From positions 372,001 through 436,000 of the forward strand of contig NZ_JAAGPR010000006.1 of assembly GCF_017104965.1 (NCBI RefSeq): a stretch of DNA of 64,000 bases. Direction: 5' to 3'. Positions within the stretch are counted from its first letter, which is position 1, and every line of letters begins with the position of its first letter. Under the pieces are notes generated by a model. The model searched no databases and was not told the DNA's origin. It saw only the letters and a list, made by a program, of their open reading frames with translations. The stretch is from Paraburkholderia sp. Ac-20340. Its GTDB lineage: Bacteria; Pseudomonadota; Gammaproteobacteria; Burkholderiales; Burkholderiaceae. The position numbers and the translations under genes are program-made. Positions 44,204-52,619 of the stretch are shown here, piece after piece.

Positions 44204-44665
44204 TCAGACCGACTTGGGATCGTCGCCGTATTTATTGGGCCCCGAATCGCCATCCTGCGCCCAGAAAATCAGGTTCACGATAGGCAGCAGATACCACCAG
44301 CCGCTGCGGCCCGTGTCGTGCAGACGACGCACGCCGACGGCAACGGTGGGCAGAAATACGGCGAGGTTGTAAAGGCTGTTCAAGGCGCTCTCGACATTCA
44401 GCATCCAGCCGATGATCAATAAGCCAATTGAAATCAGCGTGCTGAACAGCGTGAAATACCAGAACTCTTTGCGGCGCGCGCGACCGCTAAACGTGACGTA
44501 TTTTTTGAGCGGCCCGATATACCAGTTCTGCGGCGCTTCTTCTCCCGTCCCAACGCTCGCAGCGGCCAGCGCGACCGTGCCCTGCTGGATTGCCCCGCAA
44601 CCCGGACACGTCTGGGCCGTCTTGTGAAGCTGCTTGCCGCAGCCGTAGCAGAACATCATATCCAT
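44204..44665 (-). CDS. DUF805 membrane protein with N-terminal zinc ribbon
   Basis: A 153-residue protein. Cys6/Cys9 and Cys20/Cys23 form a zinc-ribbon (C-Y-G-C and C-P-G-C). A DUF805 domain follows from about residue 50 with the F-S-G-R-A-R-R-K-E-F-W-Y-F motif, two or three helices, and the closing R-R-L-H-D-T-G-R-S-G-W-W. An AAAGGAG ribosome site precedes the ATG at 44665. Function of DUF805 is unknown. Confidence 0.9.
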   Translation of the reverse strand: MDMMFCYGCGKQLHKTAQTCPGCGAIQQGTVALAAASVGTGEEAPQNWYIGPLKKYVTFSGRARRKEFWYFTLFSTLISIGLLIIGWMLNVESALNSLYNLAVFLPTVAVGVRRLHDTGRSGWWYLLPIVNLIFWAQDGDSGPNKYGDDPKSV

Positions 44666-45050
44666 CGATTCGCTCCTTTATTCACTGTCGTTATTTGTGC
44701 GGATTGAATACGCCGATGCGAAGACAACTTCGGACATTATTATGCGAACAACATGACACCGAATACGCACCCCGCGCACCCCGTCTAACGGATTATCGAC
44801 ATCTTCATATGAAAAATTGAAGAATTTTTAGAATCAAACCTTTCTATTATTCATAGCGGATCGATTCGCCGATATTTAAATCGCGCGTAATGATGCCTCA
44901 AATAGTCGATTTTCCATAATCGATTCAATTCGCATGCATTCAATGCTTGCGGCATATCAATTCGAATAGGGAATAAAGGGAACCGCAGACTGAAACTGGT
45001 TGCACGCGCAACCTTGACGATCGCAGTGCGAGGCGCAAGGGAAAGGCCTC
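44666..45050. other. AT-rich non-coding stretch
   Basis: About 385 bases with no supportable gene. The part from about 44800 to 44960 is markedly AT-rich. It includes an all-AT-stem hairpin AAAAATT-GAAG-AATTTTT (44812-44829) and an inverted repeat TCGATT/AATCGA (44906-44923). It may carry the DUF805 promoter and looks like an H-NS-type target. Confidence 0.5.
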
Positions 45051-45084
45051 AAAAAACAGTGACGAGGCGCCATCGCCCCGTCAC
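45051..45084 (-). terminator. Terminator after the transglycosylase operon
   Basis: Read on the minus strand: an 11-bp stem (45084-45074 with 45069-45059) with one G-T pair, a 4-base loop and then TGTTTTTT. It lies eight bases after the stop at 45092. Confidence 0.85.
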
Positions 45085-45091
45085 CGCTCAT

Positions 45092-45586
45092 TCAACGCGT
45101 GGGCTGCAATTGGCCCCAGCTCACCAGAATGGCCTGAATGCTGCGCGCGTAGGCATCGCGCTCGCCCGGCGATTCCGAGTGATACGCGCCAATCGCACGC
45201 CACGTGTTGCCGTATCGCACCATCTTTTGCTTGAGCAACCACGCGGCCACAAAGATATTCACGCACGGGTCCGTGAGCGCGCGATGCGGAATGCCCTGGC
45301 GCGCCAGTTCGGAAAAGTGAATCGAATTGATCTGCGCCTGGCCAACGTCGATCGAACCGTTGGTATTGTGATTCACGGCCGAGGCATCGCCTTTCGATTC
45401 GCGCCACGCCACGGCGCGCAGCACGAGCGGATTCACGCCTTGATAGGCGCCGGCTTTTTCGAAGCAGTCGTTATCGGTCGTCGAAGCTTGCGCGGCGGGC
45501 GTACCCAATGCCGCGGCCGCACAGGCCAGCACACCGAAAACGCCGAGGCGCGTGCGGCGTAGCGCACGCAATAGATTGACAGACAT
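45092..45586 (-). CDS. Exported lytic transglycosylase (SLT domain, VirB1/IagB-like)
   Basis: Cleaves the glycan strands of peptidoglycan. From the ATG at 45586 the protein has 164 residues: a signal peptide ending near A-Q-A, then an SLT fold with the catalytic Glu63 in W-R-E-S-K-G-D and the G-Q-A-Q-I-N-S segment. The small size resembles the wall-opening enzymes of secretion and conjugation machines. It is the last of three envelope genes (spacing 16 bases from the next one up), but no secretion machine is adjacent. Confidence 0.9.
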   Translation of the reverse strand: MSVNLLRALRRTRLGVFGVLACAAAALGTPAAQASTTDNDCFEKAGAYQGVNPLVLRAVAWRESKGDASAVNHNTNGSIDVGQAQINSIHFSELARQGIPHRALTDPCVNIFVAAWLLKQKMVRYGNTWRAIGAYHSESPGERDAYARSIQAILVSWGQLQPTR

Positions 45587-45602
45587 CCCCGTGATCTCCT
45601 GA

Positions 45603-45947
45603 TTAGCGCGCCAATGCAACATCGAGTTGATGCTCGATGTCCTTCAGATAGGTGCGCGAAGAATCGGACACCACGAGCCGCGCCGTCGGCCCAACCGGGC
45701 GGACATCATGCTGGCGCTGCTTCTTTTTGCGTGACGACGTGCGTGGCGCAGGCAGATCGTCGTCGTCGCTGCTGGCTGCGGGCGGCAGCATCGCGAGCGT
45801 GGGCAGCGGCGGATACACCTTGTCGCTGGAAGGCGAAGCGGAAAATCCCGCCGACGCCTGCAGGCTCGCGCCCGAAGCATCCGGCTGGCCCGCCCAGGCG
45901 GCGGTGGACAGCAGCATCGCGCCGAGCGCGAAAGCAATCATGCGCAT
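45603..45947 (-). CDS. Unrecognised small exported protein
   Basis: A 114-residue protein with a clear signal peptide (MRMIAFALGAMLLSTAAWA). The mature part is Pro/Ser-rich, with an Asp run (D-D-D-D) and a basic patch (S-R-K-K-K-Q-R), then a short C-terminal helix. I recognise no family. It lies four bases after the lipoprotein stop and before the transglycosylase, so the three are one operon. A cell-wall or pilus-related structural role is only a guess. Confidence 0.72.
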   Translation of the reverse strand: MRMIAFALGAMLLSTAAWAGQPDASGASLQASAGFSASPSSDKVYPPLPTLAMLPPAASSDDDDLPAPRTSSRKKKQRQHDVRPVGPTARLVVSDSSRTYLKDIEHQLDVALAR

Positions 45948-45951
45948 CTCG

Positions 45952-46329
45952 TCAGCCTCCCGATTGCAGCGGCTCGATCGACACGCTGTACGTCTGGTTC
46001 GCGCCGGCCGTGAGGTTTTCGAGCACCGGCTTGTTGGTCTGGTGCACCGGCACGCCGCGCCAGATCGCCTCGTTGATGTATCGCAGATCCTGACCGAGCG
46101 CGGTCACGCGAATCAAGGTCGGGCGCTTTTGCGCAGCGGCCAGCGCGCCCGCCTTGGCGAGCACGGCGCTCAGTTGCGGATCGCGTGCGCCGAGCGCATC
46201 GGCGGGAATATCGAAGCGCAGGATCGCGCCCGACAAGGCCGGCTTGCCAGCCTGCGCCGAATCGACCGGATGCAATTGCGCGCAGCCTGTCACGGCAAGT
46301 ACGGCGAGTAAGAAGACAACGCGCTTCAC
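45952..46329 (-). CDS. Unrecognised small lipoprotein
   Basis: A 125-residue predicted lipoprotein, signal MKRVVFLLAVLAVTGC with Cys16. The mature domain ends with a sequence like an outer-membrane secretin-pilot or BON-type beta segment (T-L-I-R-V-T-A-L-G-Q-D), but no family is certain. First gene of a three-gene operon with an exported protein and a lytic transglycosylase. A LacI-like palindrome lies about 72 bases upstream. Confidence 0.75.
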   Translation of the reverse strand: MKRVVFLLAVLAVTGCAQLHPVDSAQAGKPALSGAILRFDIPADALGARDPQLSAVLAKAGALAAAQKRPTLIRVTALGQDLRYINEAIWRGVPVHQTNKPVLENLTAGANQTYSVSIEPLQSGG

Positions 46330-46710
46330 GTCCCAATCTCCAGAGTTACAGGTCTACATGCGCGTTTTCGGCTTTTTTTACGTGGACTTGATAGTCGGGC
46401 GGCAAACGTTTGCCAAAAAGGGAAAACTCGCTCGCGATGTGCGGCCTGGGGGAACATTGCTGCCAGAGGGATCGCAGTCTGTGTAGAGAATTGCTTCGTC
46501 AATCGGCGAACCATGACATTTGCTTACTCGTCATATGCCCATTTTCGGGGCATTCGTCTAACGAAATGGGCGGGCAGCAGTCATTTTCACCTGTTCGATT
46601 TCTTCGAACATCTTCGTCGTTCCGCTCGTACGGCAACGGGCGTGATGCGGTCCATCATCGGTTCCAACGTGTCGAACATTCATTCGGCCACTTCTCGAGG
46701 AACCGCTCAC
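46330..46710. promoter_or_regulatory. Divergent region, envelope operon / alpha-beta hydrolase
   Basis: About 381 bases without a supported gene. Contents: a T run, the palindrome at 46401-46414 and an imperfect inverted repeat GCCCATTTTCG / CGAAATGGGC (46537-46547, 46562-46571). The ORF from 46513 into the hydrolase is an upstream extension without a ribosome site. Confidence 0.5.
46401..46414. promoter_or_regulatory. 14-bp perfect palindrome, LacI/PurR-like operator
   Basis: GGCAAACGTTTGCC is perfectly symmetric with a central CG, the form bound by LacI/GalR-family regulators. It is 72 bases upstream of the lipoprotein-transglycosylase operon. No LacI-family gene is in the window. Confidence 0.55.
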
Positions 46711-47688
46711 ATGAAGCTCTCAACCACACTCAAGCGCGCCGCGGCCGCGCTCGCCAGCGCCGCCGCACTCGTCGCAACGGCCCACGCTGCGGCGCCCGCT
46801 ATCTCCGCGCACGATATCGAAGCGAATGGCCTGCGCCTGCACTATCTCCAGGCCGGTGCCGGGTCTGACGCTGGATCCAGCTCCGCAGATGGCAACGACG
46901 CCACGCCCGTCGTGCTCCTGCACGGCTACACGGAAACCAGCCATATGTGGCGCCCGCTGATGACGCGCCTCGCCGCCAACGGCCCGGTGATCGCGCCCGA
47001 CCTGCCCGGCGCGGGCGATTCGGGCATCCCCGCGAACGGTTACGACAAGAAGGCGCTCGCGCAGGACATTCACGCCATGGTCCATGCGCTCGGCTATCGC
47101 AAGGTGAAGATCGTCGGTCACGATATCGGCCTGATGGTGGCCTATGCTTATGCCGCGCAATATCCCGACGAAGTGCAAAGCATCGTGCTGATGGATGCAT
47201 TCCTGCCCGGCGTCGGCGACTGGCAAAAGGTTTTCCTGCTGCGCGACAAATGGCATTTCAACTTTTATGGCGCCACGCCGCTTGCGCTCGTGCAAGGCCG
47301 CGAACGCGTCTACTTCGAGCACTTCTGGAATGACTTCGCCGCCAACGGCAATCATTCGTTATCCGAAGCAGATCGCCGATATTATTCCGCCGCGTATGCG
47401 CGTCCCGGCCGCATGCAAGCCGGTTTCGAGTATTTCCACGCATTCGGACAAGACGCCGACGATTTCGCCGCCTTCGCGCAAAAACCCTTGACGATGCCGA
47501 TGCTCGTGGTCGCGGGAGAAAAAGCCTCCGGCACTTTCCTGATCGATCAAGCCAGGCAGGTCGATACCCACGTGGAAGGCGTCATCGTGCCGGGTTCGGG
47601 ACACTGGCTGATGGAAGAAGCGCCCGAGCCGACCATGGCCGCCATCGAACGCTTCATTGAAACACCGCAACCGCTCGCCGCGAAGTAA
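46711..47688 (+). CDS. Exported alpha/beta hydrolase, epoxide hydrolase/dehalogenase-like
   Basis: A 325-residue enzyme with an Ala-rich signal peptide of about 27 residues (from the ATG at 46711, GAGGAA ribosome site). The hydrolase fold shows the oxyanion motif H-G-Y-T (71-74) and the nucleophile elbow G-H-D-I-G with Asp138, so the nucleophile is Asp, not Ser. This fits epoxide hydrolases and haloacid/haloalkane dehalogenases. The catalytic His lies in G-S-G-H-W near 303. Periplasmic location is unusual for this type but known. Substrate unknown. A G-S-D-A-G-S-S-S insert near 50-63 interrupts the early strands. Confidence 0.9.
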   Translation: MKLSTTLKRAAAALASAAALVATAHAAAPAISAHDIEANGLRLHYLQAGAGSDAGSSSADGNDATPVVLLHGYTETSHMWRPLMTRLAANGPVIAPDLPGAGDSGIPANGYDKKALAQDIHAMVHALGYRKVKIVGHDIGLMVAYAYAAQYPDEVQSIVLMDAFLPGVGDWQKVFLLRDKWHFNFYGATPLALVQGRERVYFEHFWNDFAANGNHSLSEADRRYYSAAYARPGRMQAGFEYFHAFGQDADDFAAFAQKPLTMPMLVVAGEKASGTFLIDQARQVDTHVEGVIVPGSGHWLMEEAPEPTMAAIERFIETPQPLAAK

Positions 47689-47696
47689 TTGCGTGC

Positions 47697-47732
47697 GCAA
47701 CGTCCCGCATCGCGATCGATGCGGGACGTTGC
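47697..47732. terminator. Strong hairpin between hydrolase and peroxidase genes
   Basis: A perfect 16-bp stem (47697-47712 with 47717-47732; core AACGTCCCGCATCG) and a CGAT loop, between convergent genes. There is no T run, so it may act as a bidirectional 3'-end structure. Confidence 0.75.
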
Positions 47733-47743
47733 ATCAAACCCAC

Positions 47744-49171
47744 TCAGTTCGCCGCAACCGGATCGTCGTTCAGCGTCTTGAGGAAGGCCTCGATATCGCG
47801 AATCTCATCGGCGGTCATTGCCGGTTTTTCGCCGAACTTGCGATCGAACGGCGCATCGGTCACATCGACATTCTTCTGGAATTGCGCCGGAATATCGTCG
47901 TATTTGTCGATCTTGCCGTTGGCGCCATGCGGATAGAACTTGCCCGGATCGGTATTGCGCTCGTTATAGAACGCCATCACCTGATCGAGGTTGTGATAAA
48001 TGCCGTTGTGGAAAAACACCGACCGCGTGCTGGTATTACGCAGCGTGGGCGTGAGGAACATGCCGCAATATTGCGTCTGGTCCTTGAAGTCGGAGCGGAA
48101 CGGGCCGCACACGCCCAGATCGAAGAATTTCGCATCCTGATTCTGCGCGAGCTTGCGATTGCGCGGCACGCCCAGCGCCTCGTACTGGTAGTCGGTGAAC
48201 ATCGGCGGCAGACCGTCTTTGGCGGGCTTCGACAAATGGCAGCCCGCGCAATTGGCCTTGTCAGGATCGTTGAACAGACGCAGGCCATGCAGTTCGGCCT
48301 GGCTCAGATGCGCACGGCCTTCGAGCCAGCGGTCGTACTTGCTGTTATACGGATGGAACGACTGATCCTCCACCTGATAGCGCGAGATCGCAAACATCGC
48401 TTCGGCAACGGCCAGGCGGTGATCGTCGAACACCCGCGCGCCGAACAACGCATTGAATTCCTTCGCGTACGGCGTGTTCTTGAGCTTTTCGGCAACCGTG
48501 TCGATGCTCGTATTCGCCATTTCGACCGGGTTCATCAGCGGGCCGTAGGCCTGCTGCTGAAGCGTGTCGGCGCGGCCGTCCCAGAACAGACCGCCCTGCG
48601 GCACCATTTCCACCGAGGTCGATGCGCCGCCCGCGGTCTTCTGCGACTTGACCACATTGGCAGCCGCCGTGGCCTGCTGCGCGACGGTGGGCGCGTCGTC
48701 GTTTTCGCCGGCATCGGGGCCGATGCTGAAATTCGGCTGGCGATACAGATACATCAGCGAAGGCGGCGGACGATAGCCCTGCTGCGTCATCGCGAGGCCG
48801 CCCTTTTGCACGTCGAGGCTATTGGGCGGGCCATAAGCGTGGTCGGGGCTATGACACGACGCGCACGACTGCTGGCCCGAAGCCGACAGCGACGGATCGA
48901 AAAAGAGCTTTTTGCCGAGCTGCGCCATCGCCGAAAGCGGCGCGACGGGCGGCCGCTGCAGCACGACCGGATGCGGATTCGCGCCGGTCAGGTTCTCGAC
49001 GATATCGCCCACCTGCTCGGGCACGTTGGCGGGAAACGCCACGGCATAGGCACAAAAACCCAGCGCGGCAATCGCCACGGCGGCAGCGGCGCGCAGCACG
49101 AGGCGCGCGGGCCTGGCCGGCGCACGCGGCGTGGGAGAGGACGGAGTGGGCGATGCGGAAAGCTCGGACAT
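47744..49171 (-). CDS. Di-heme cytochrome c peroxidase family protein
   Basis: Periplasmic peroxidase or oxidase of the CCP/MauG family, 475 residues from the ATG at 49171 (AGGAAG ribosome site). An N-terminal helix (about 26-46) anchors it. Two heme sites are visible, C-A-S-C-H at 103-107 and C-A-G-C-H in the second domain. The early motif G-K-K-L-F-F-D-P-x-L-S-x-S-G is diagnostic of the family. An insert of Ala/Val-rich and Asp-rich sequence between the hemes makes it longer than classical CCP (about 330), as in the anchored, extended members. The electron donor is unknown. Confidence 0.91.
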   Translation of the reverse strand: MSELSASPTPSSPTPRAPARPARLVLRAAAAVAIAALGFCAYAVAFPANVPEQVGDIVENLTGANPHPVVLQRPPVAPLSAMAQLGKKLFFDPSLSASGQQSCASCHSPDHAYGPPNSLDVQKGGLAMTQQGYRPPPSLMYLYRQPNFSIGPDAGENDDAPTVAQQATAAANVVKSQKTAGGASTSVEMVPQGGLFWDGRADTLQQQAYGPLMNPVEMANTSIDTVAEKLKNTPYAKEFNALFGARVFDDHRLAVAEAMFAISRYQVEDQSFHPYNSKYDRWLEGRAHLSQAELHGLRLFNDPDKANCAGCHLSKPAKDGLPPMFTDYQYEALGVPRNRKLAQNQDAKFFDLGVCGPFRSDFKDQTQYCGMFLTPTLRNTSTRSVFFHNGIYHNLDQVMAFYNERNTDPGKFYPHGANGKIDKYDDIPAQFQKNVDVTDAPFDRKFGEKPAMTADEIRDIEAFLKTLNDDPVAAN

Positions 49172-49290
49172 GAAGCGTTCTTCCTGGCGGGACAAAAATG
49201 CCGAAAGCCGTGGGCGCCCGGCGGTTGACCGGTGGCGCTCGACACGGCGTCGGGCTCTACCTGCGCCGGTTCGGTTTATCTGAACCGGGC

Positions 49291-49328
49291 TGAAAAAACG
49301 GCGAAAACCCGGCGCGAGGTCCGGGTTT
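49291..49328 (-). terminator. Terminator after the phosphoesterase gene
   Basis: On the minus strand AAACCCGG (49328-49321), 8-base loop, CCGGGTTT (49312-49305), followed by TTCGCCGTTTTTT. A second hairpin CCGGTTC/GAACCGG lies at 49266-49288. Confidence 0.75.
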
Positions 49329-49409
49329 GCCCACCCATCGGATCAACCAGAATCAGTCCAATTCAGGCCGATCGATGCGTGCGCAACCCGATCTCGCGCC
49401 GGGCAGCGA

Positions 49410-51110
49410 TCACATCGCCGGTGCGGAGCTCAGTTGCGTGCCGAGCGTGGTGTCGAGGTACAGCGGCGTCGTGTTGGCCGTGCCCGTCAGGTTCAGCATG
49501 CCGCGCAGATCGCCGGCTGCCGCATCGAACGAACCGCCACCCAGACGCGCGCTGCCGAGCCAGTTGTCTTCGATGAAGCGCACGACCGAAGCCTGATCGA
49601 TGAACGTATGGTCGACGTAGTTGGCCTTCGCATACGGCGAGATCACGAGGAACGGAATACGCGTGCCCGGACCGCAGCGGCCGTTGACCGGCGCGCCCGC
49701 CACACCCGTCGGCTGCGTGCCCGTACCGCACACGGAGCTGCCGTTGAGCTGATCGGCTGCGGCCATCGACGAATGCACCGGCGCCATGTACTGGTGGTCG
49801 TACCAGCCGTCCGAATCGTCATAGGTCACGACGACGAGCGTGTTCTTCCAGTCCGGCTGCTGCATCAGGAAGTTCACGACCTTCGTGACGAAAGCCTGTT
49901 CGTCGAGCGGGTCCGAGTAGCCAGCGTGCGCGTCCTGTGCAGCCGGAGCCTTCAGGAAGTTCACCGACGGATAGTTGCCGGCCTTCACAGCGGCAAAGAA
50001 GTCATCCGTGTCGTACTGGTGGTTGGCCGGCTCGGCCGTCTTGCCGTCCGATTCGAGGCTCGAACCGATCGCGGCCGTCGAGCTCGGACGCGTGTGCAGC
50101 GGGTTCGACGTCGACTTGAAGTACTGGAACCAGTTGTGGTGCGGGATGTAGTCGTTCGTTGCAGCGTTCACGGCCGTCGCGATCGTGCTGCGCTTGCAGC
50201 CCGTCGTGCCGTTCGAGTTCACGGTCTGCAGGTTGAAGCCGCCCATGAAGCCGCCCCAGCTGACCTTCTGCGCATTCAGCAGGTCGCCGATATTGAGCGC
50301 GTTGATCATGCCCGAATCGGTCGTGCTCGAACACGTGTCGTAGCCCGGATCGACGTCGTTGATCATCGTGAGGCCGCCCGCGCCGTCAGCGATGTAGTAC
50401 GACGAGGTCGTCGCCGTGGCCGGCTGCTTCGACGTGTTCACGAGTTCGAGGCCGTTGGTCTGGCCCGACACCACTTCGAGTGCGCCCGGCGTCGACGGAC
50501 CGTACGTCGTGGTCCATGCGTTGTCGCTCATCGCGTACTTCTGCGCGTAGTTCCACAGGGCCGTGACGGTGTTGCCGTCGTAGTAGCCCATCACCTGGCC
50601 TTTCGTGCCGAAGGCGTCCGCGCCGCCGCTCGTGCCGTTACCCGTGTACTTCGGGAACAGGTCGAGCGCGCCGTTGTCGCCGGCTTGCTGCTCGGCCGTG
50701 TAGGCGTGGTTCTGGTCGGCCGTGGCGGCCTGCGAACGGTCCAGACGGAAGGGGTTGGCGGCGCCCGTGCCGTTAGCCGTGTTGGTGAAGTTCGGGTTCG
50801 AGGTGAGCAGCGAACCGGACAGACCGTTCACGCTCGGCGTGCCCGTAGCGGCCGAGAAAGCCGGCTCGCCCGTGGGGTTCGTCGAGCTCGGATAGGTCGC
50901 GAAGTAGTGGTCGAACGAGACGTTCTCGCCATAGATCACCACGAGATGCTTGATCGGCGTGGCGGTCGTAAGAGCGTCTTGCGCGGACACCGCCGCGGTC
51001 GCCGACGATCCATTGTTCGAGTTGCTGCTTCCGCACGCGAACAGTGCGGCGGCCAGACCGGCGCACGGTAGGGCGAGTAATGCTCGGCGATACATGTTGT
51101 TGGGCTCCAT
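49410..51110 (-). CDS. AcpA/phospholipase C-superfamily exported phosphoesterase
   Basis: A 566-residue exported lipoprotein-like enzyme with lipobox L-F-A-C-G (Cys26). It belongs to the superfamily of AcpA acid phosphatase and bacterial phospholipase C. The opening I-K-H-L-V-V-I-Y-G-E-N-V-S-F-D-H-Y-F is diagnostic, and the metal-site segments V-V-T-Y-D-D-S-D-G-W-Y-D-H and R-C-G-P-G-T-R-I-P-F-L-V-I-S-P follow. Length is nearer AcpA (about 500) than PLC (about 700). It probably releases phosphate from organic phosphates outside the inner membrane. A shorter start at Met6 is possible. Confidence 0.92.
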   Translation of the reverse strand: MEPNNMYRRALLALPCAGLAAALFACGSSNSNNGSSATAAVSAQDALTTATPIKHLVVIYGENVSFDHYFATYPSSTNPTGEPAFSAATGTPSVNGLSGSLLTSNPNFTNTANGTGAANPFRLDRSQAATADQNHAYTAEQQAGDNGALDLFPKYTGNGTSGGADAFGTKGQVMGYYDGNTVTALWNYAQKYAMSDNAWTTTYGPSTPGALEVVSGQTNGLELVNTSKQPATATTSSYYIADGAGGLTMINDVDPGYDTCSSTTDSGMINALNIGDLLNAQKVSWGGFMGGFNLQTVNSNGTTGCKRSTIATAVNAATNDYIPHHNWFQYFKSTSNPLHTRPSSTAAIGSSLESDGKTAEPANHQYDTDDFFAAVKAGNYPSVNFLKAPAAQDAHAGYSDPLDEQAFVTKVVNFLMQQPDWKNTLVVVTYDDSDGWYDHQYMAPVHSSMAAADQLNGSSVCGTGTQPTGVAGAPVNGRCGPGTRIPFLVISPYAKANYVDHTFIDQASVVRFIEDNWLGSARLGGGSFDAAAGDLRGMLNLTGTANTTPLYLDTTLGTQLSSAPAM

Positions 51111-51629
51111 CGATTCTTCGAGTTGGTTTTAGAGTCCTGCGGGCGCGTCAAAAAGACGTGTGGGCCTGCCTTTCGTATTTCAGCGCCTTCCAGGTACTTA
51201 CACAGGTAATGCGCCAGACATCAGGGCGTGCGAATTACAACACCGGAACATGACTACACGGCGACCGTTCGATTTCTTTAAGCTTTCGCTACATTTCAAT
51301 CTGGAAAGGATTGCGGGCAAATCGCAACATTTGGGAAGGCGCGGTTTTGCACATGCAAGGGGCGCGATCTATAACTGAAGCAGCAGCGTGGACGTTCTCT
51401 GCGCGCCCGCTTTTGTCCCTCTTCTTGCGCCGCGCCACGCTGCGCCGCCTCCCGATCCGGCGGAGGCGCGTCCACTGTGGAAGCATCAGCTAACACGTTC
51501 GGCAGCCTGGCGCCCATGCGCCGGCATTCCGGCCTTCCTCTCGAGTGCGCACGGCACGGCAGTGTGTGCCGTGCGCGCGCGCCGGGGCGTCGCGTGTTGC
51601 GGCCCCGGCGTTCAAGAAGGAGTGTGGAA
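51111..51629. other. Non-coding region upstream of a small exported protein
   Basis: About 519 bases. The left half, holding the phosphoesterase promoter, is average in composition. The right half has two stems: CGCCTCC/GGAGGCG near 51447-51470 and a perfect 11-bp hairpin at 51547-51576. ORFs in this stretch are overlapping, Arg/Ala-rich and unlike any family. Confidence 0.5.
51547..51576 (+). other. Perfect 11-bp hairpin in the leader of the small exported protein
   Basis: GCGCACGGCAC (51547-51557), 8-base loop, GTGCCGTGCGC (51566-51576), 53 bases before the ATG at 51630. It could be an intrinsic hairpin, an RNA control element or a protein site. Confidence 0.5.
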
Positions 51630-51887
51630 ATGAAGATCCGATTGGCGTTTATCGCCGCCATCGTGACGGTGGCGGCCGCGACGGCGCCTGGCACGGCGCA
51701 GTCGCAAAGCGAGCCCATTTCGCAGGAACGCGCGCATCAGACGATGACCAACGATGCGAATGCGAGCGCCCAGGCGAACACCGATATGTCGTACGGCGGC
51801 ATGCCCGATACGCGGAGCGCGACGGGGTCGCGCCGCAGCAAGGCGTGCTGGCCTCGTTCGGACTGCGATATATATTTCGGGCAGTGA
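51630..51887 (+). CDS. Small exported hypothetical protein
   Basis: An 85-residue protein with a signal peptide (MKIRLAFIAAIVTVAAATAPGTA) and a polar mature part rich in Asn, Ser, Thr and Gln. Two Cys in the last 16 residues (C-W-P-R-S-D-C-D) may form a disulfide. A GAAGGAG ribosome site nine bases before the ATG supports the start. No family recognised. Confidence 0.72.
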   Translation: MKIRLAFIAAIVTVAAATAPGTAQSQSEPISQERAHQTMTNDANASAQANTDMSYGGMPDTRSATGSRRSKACWPRSDCDIYFGQ

Positions 51888-52071
51888 TCGATCAGGCACG
51901 AAGGCACGCCGAACAACTCGCGCGTGCCGTTGACGCCTGAGCGATGGCGCGATGCAGAACCTTGCAACGCGCTTTCTGACGCTTGACTCAAGGCAAGCGC
52001 GGGCTTAACACGTGCGTGTCAAAGCCTTAAACGCGTAGCGAAATGAAAGGCGGCAGCTTTATTGCACGGCC

Positions 52072-52479
52072 TCACTGCACGGCGGTCTGCAACAATCCCA
52101 CCACGCGTTGCAGCGGCACGAGCAGATCGGGCGCGATGGCGTAGAGCGGGCCGAGCGTCTGCGAAACGTCGCGATAGTCCATATGCGCGTGGCCCGCGTC
52201 GTCTTCCCAGACCACGAGGCGCAGCGGCAACTCCAGCGCCGCGTGCGGATTGGCCGCCATGACCGGCGTGCCCGCCTTGGGATTGCCGAACAGGATCAGC
52301 CGCGTGCGGCGTAAATCGAGGCCGGCGAGCGCGGCGGCCTCGCGCTGGTCCACGTCTGCGAACACGACGGCGCCTGCGCCCTCCAGGGCGGTCTTGATGT
52401 GGGCGATCGTCGTGTCGAAGTCGTGGGCGCTCTTGAGCGTCACGACGGATGAGGGGTGTTGCCCGTGCCCGGTCGTCAT
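52072..52479 (-). CDS. DUF302 protein
   Basis: A 135-residue cytoplasmic protein of the DUF302 family, from the ATG at 52479 (AAGGAG ribosome site). The typical pattern is present: an S-A-H-D-F-D-T-T-I-A-H-I-K-T-A-L-E start, R-R-T-R-L-I-L-F-G-N-P-K-A-G-T in the middle and L-P-L-R-L-V-V-W-E-D. The frame upstream to 52566 is not family-like. Function unknown; a heavy-metal or heme-stress link has been proposed for some members. Confidence 0.88.
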   Translation of the reverse strand: MTTGHGQHPSSVVTLKSAHDFDTTIAHIKTALEGAGAVVFADVDQREAAALAGLDLRRTRLILFGNPKAGTPVMAANPHAALELPLRLVVWEDDAGHAHMDYRDVSQTLGPLYAIAPDLLVPLQRVVGLLQTAVQ

Positions 52480-52619
52480 GGCTGGTGCTCCTTGGTGGAC
52501 GCACGCGCGTGCGTGTACGAATTCGCACTGTAGTCGATAAAGACGACAGCCTGAAGGCGAATCCATCTCACGACGCTTGGGCGCGCCTGAAACCGCCAGA
52601 GCACGAAGCCACTACTCCC

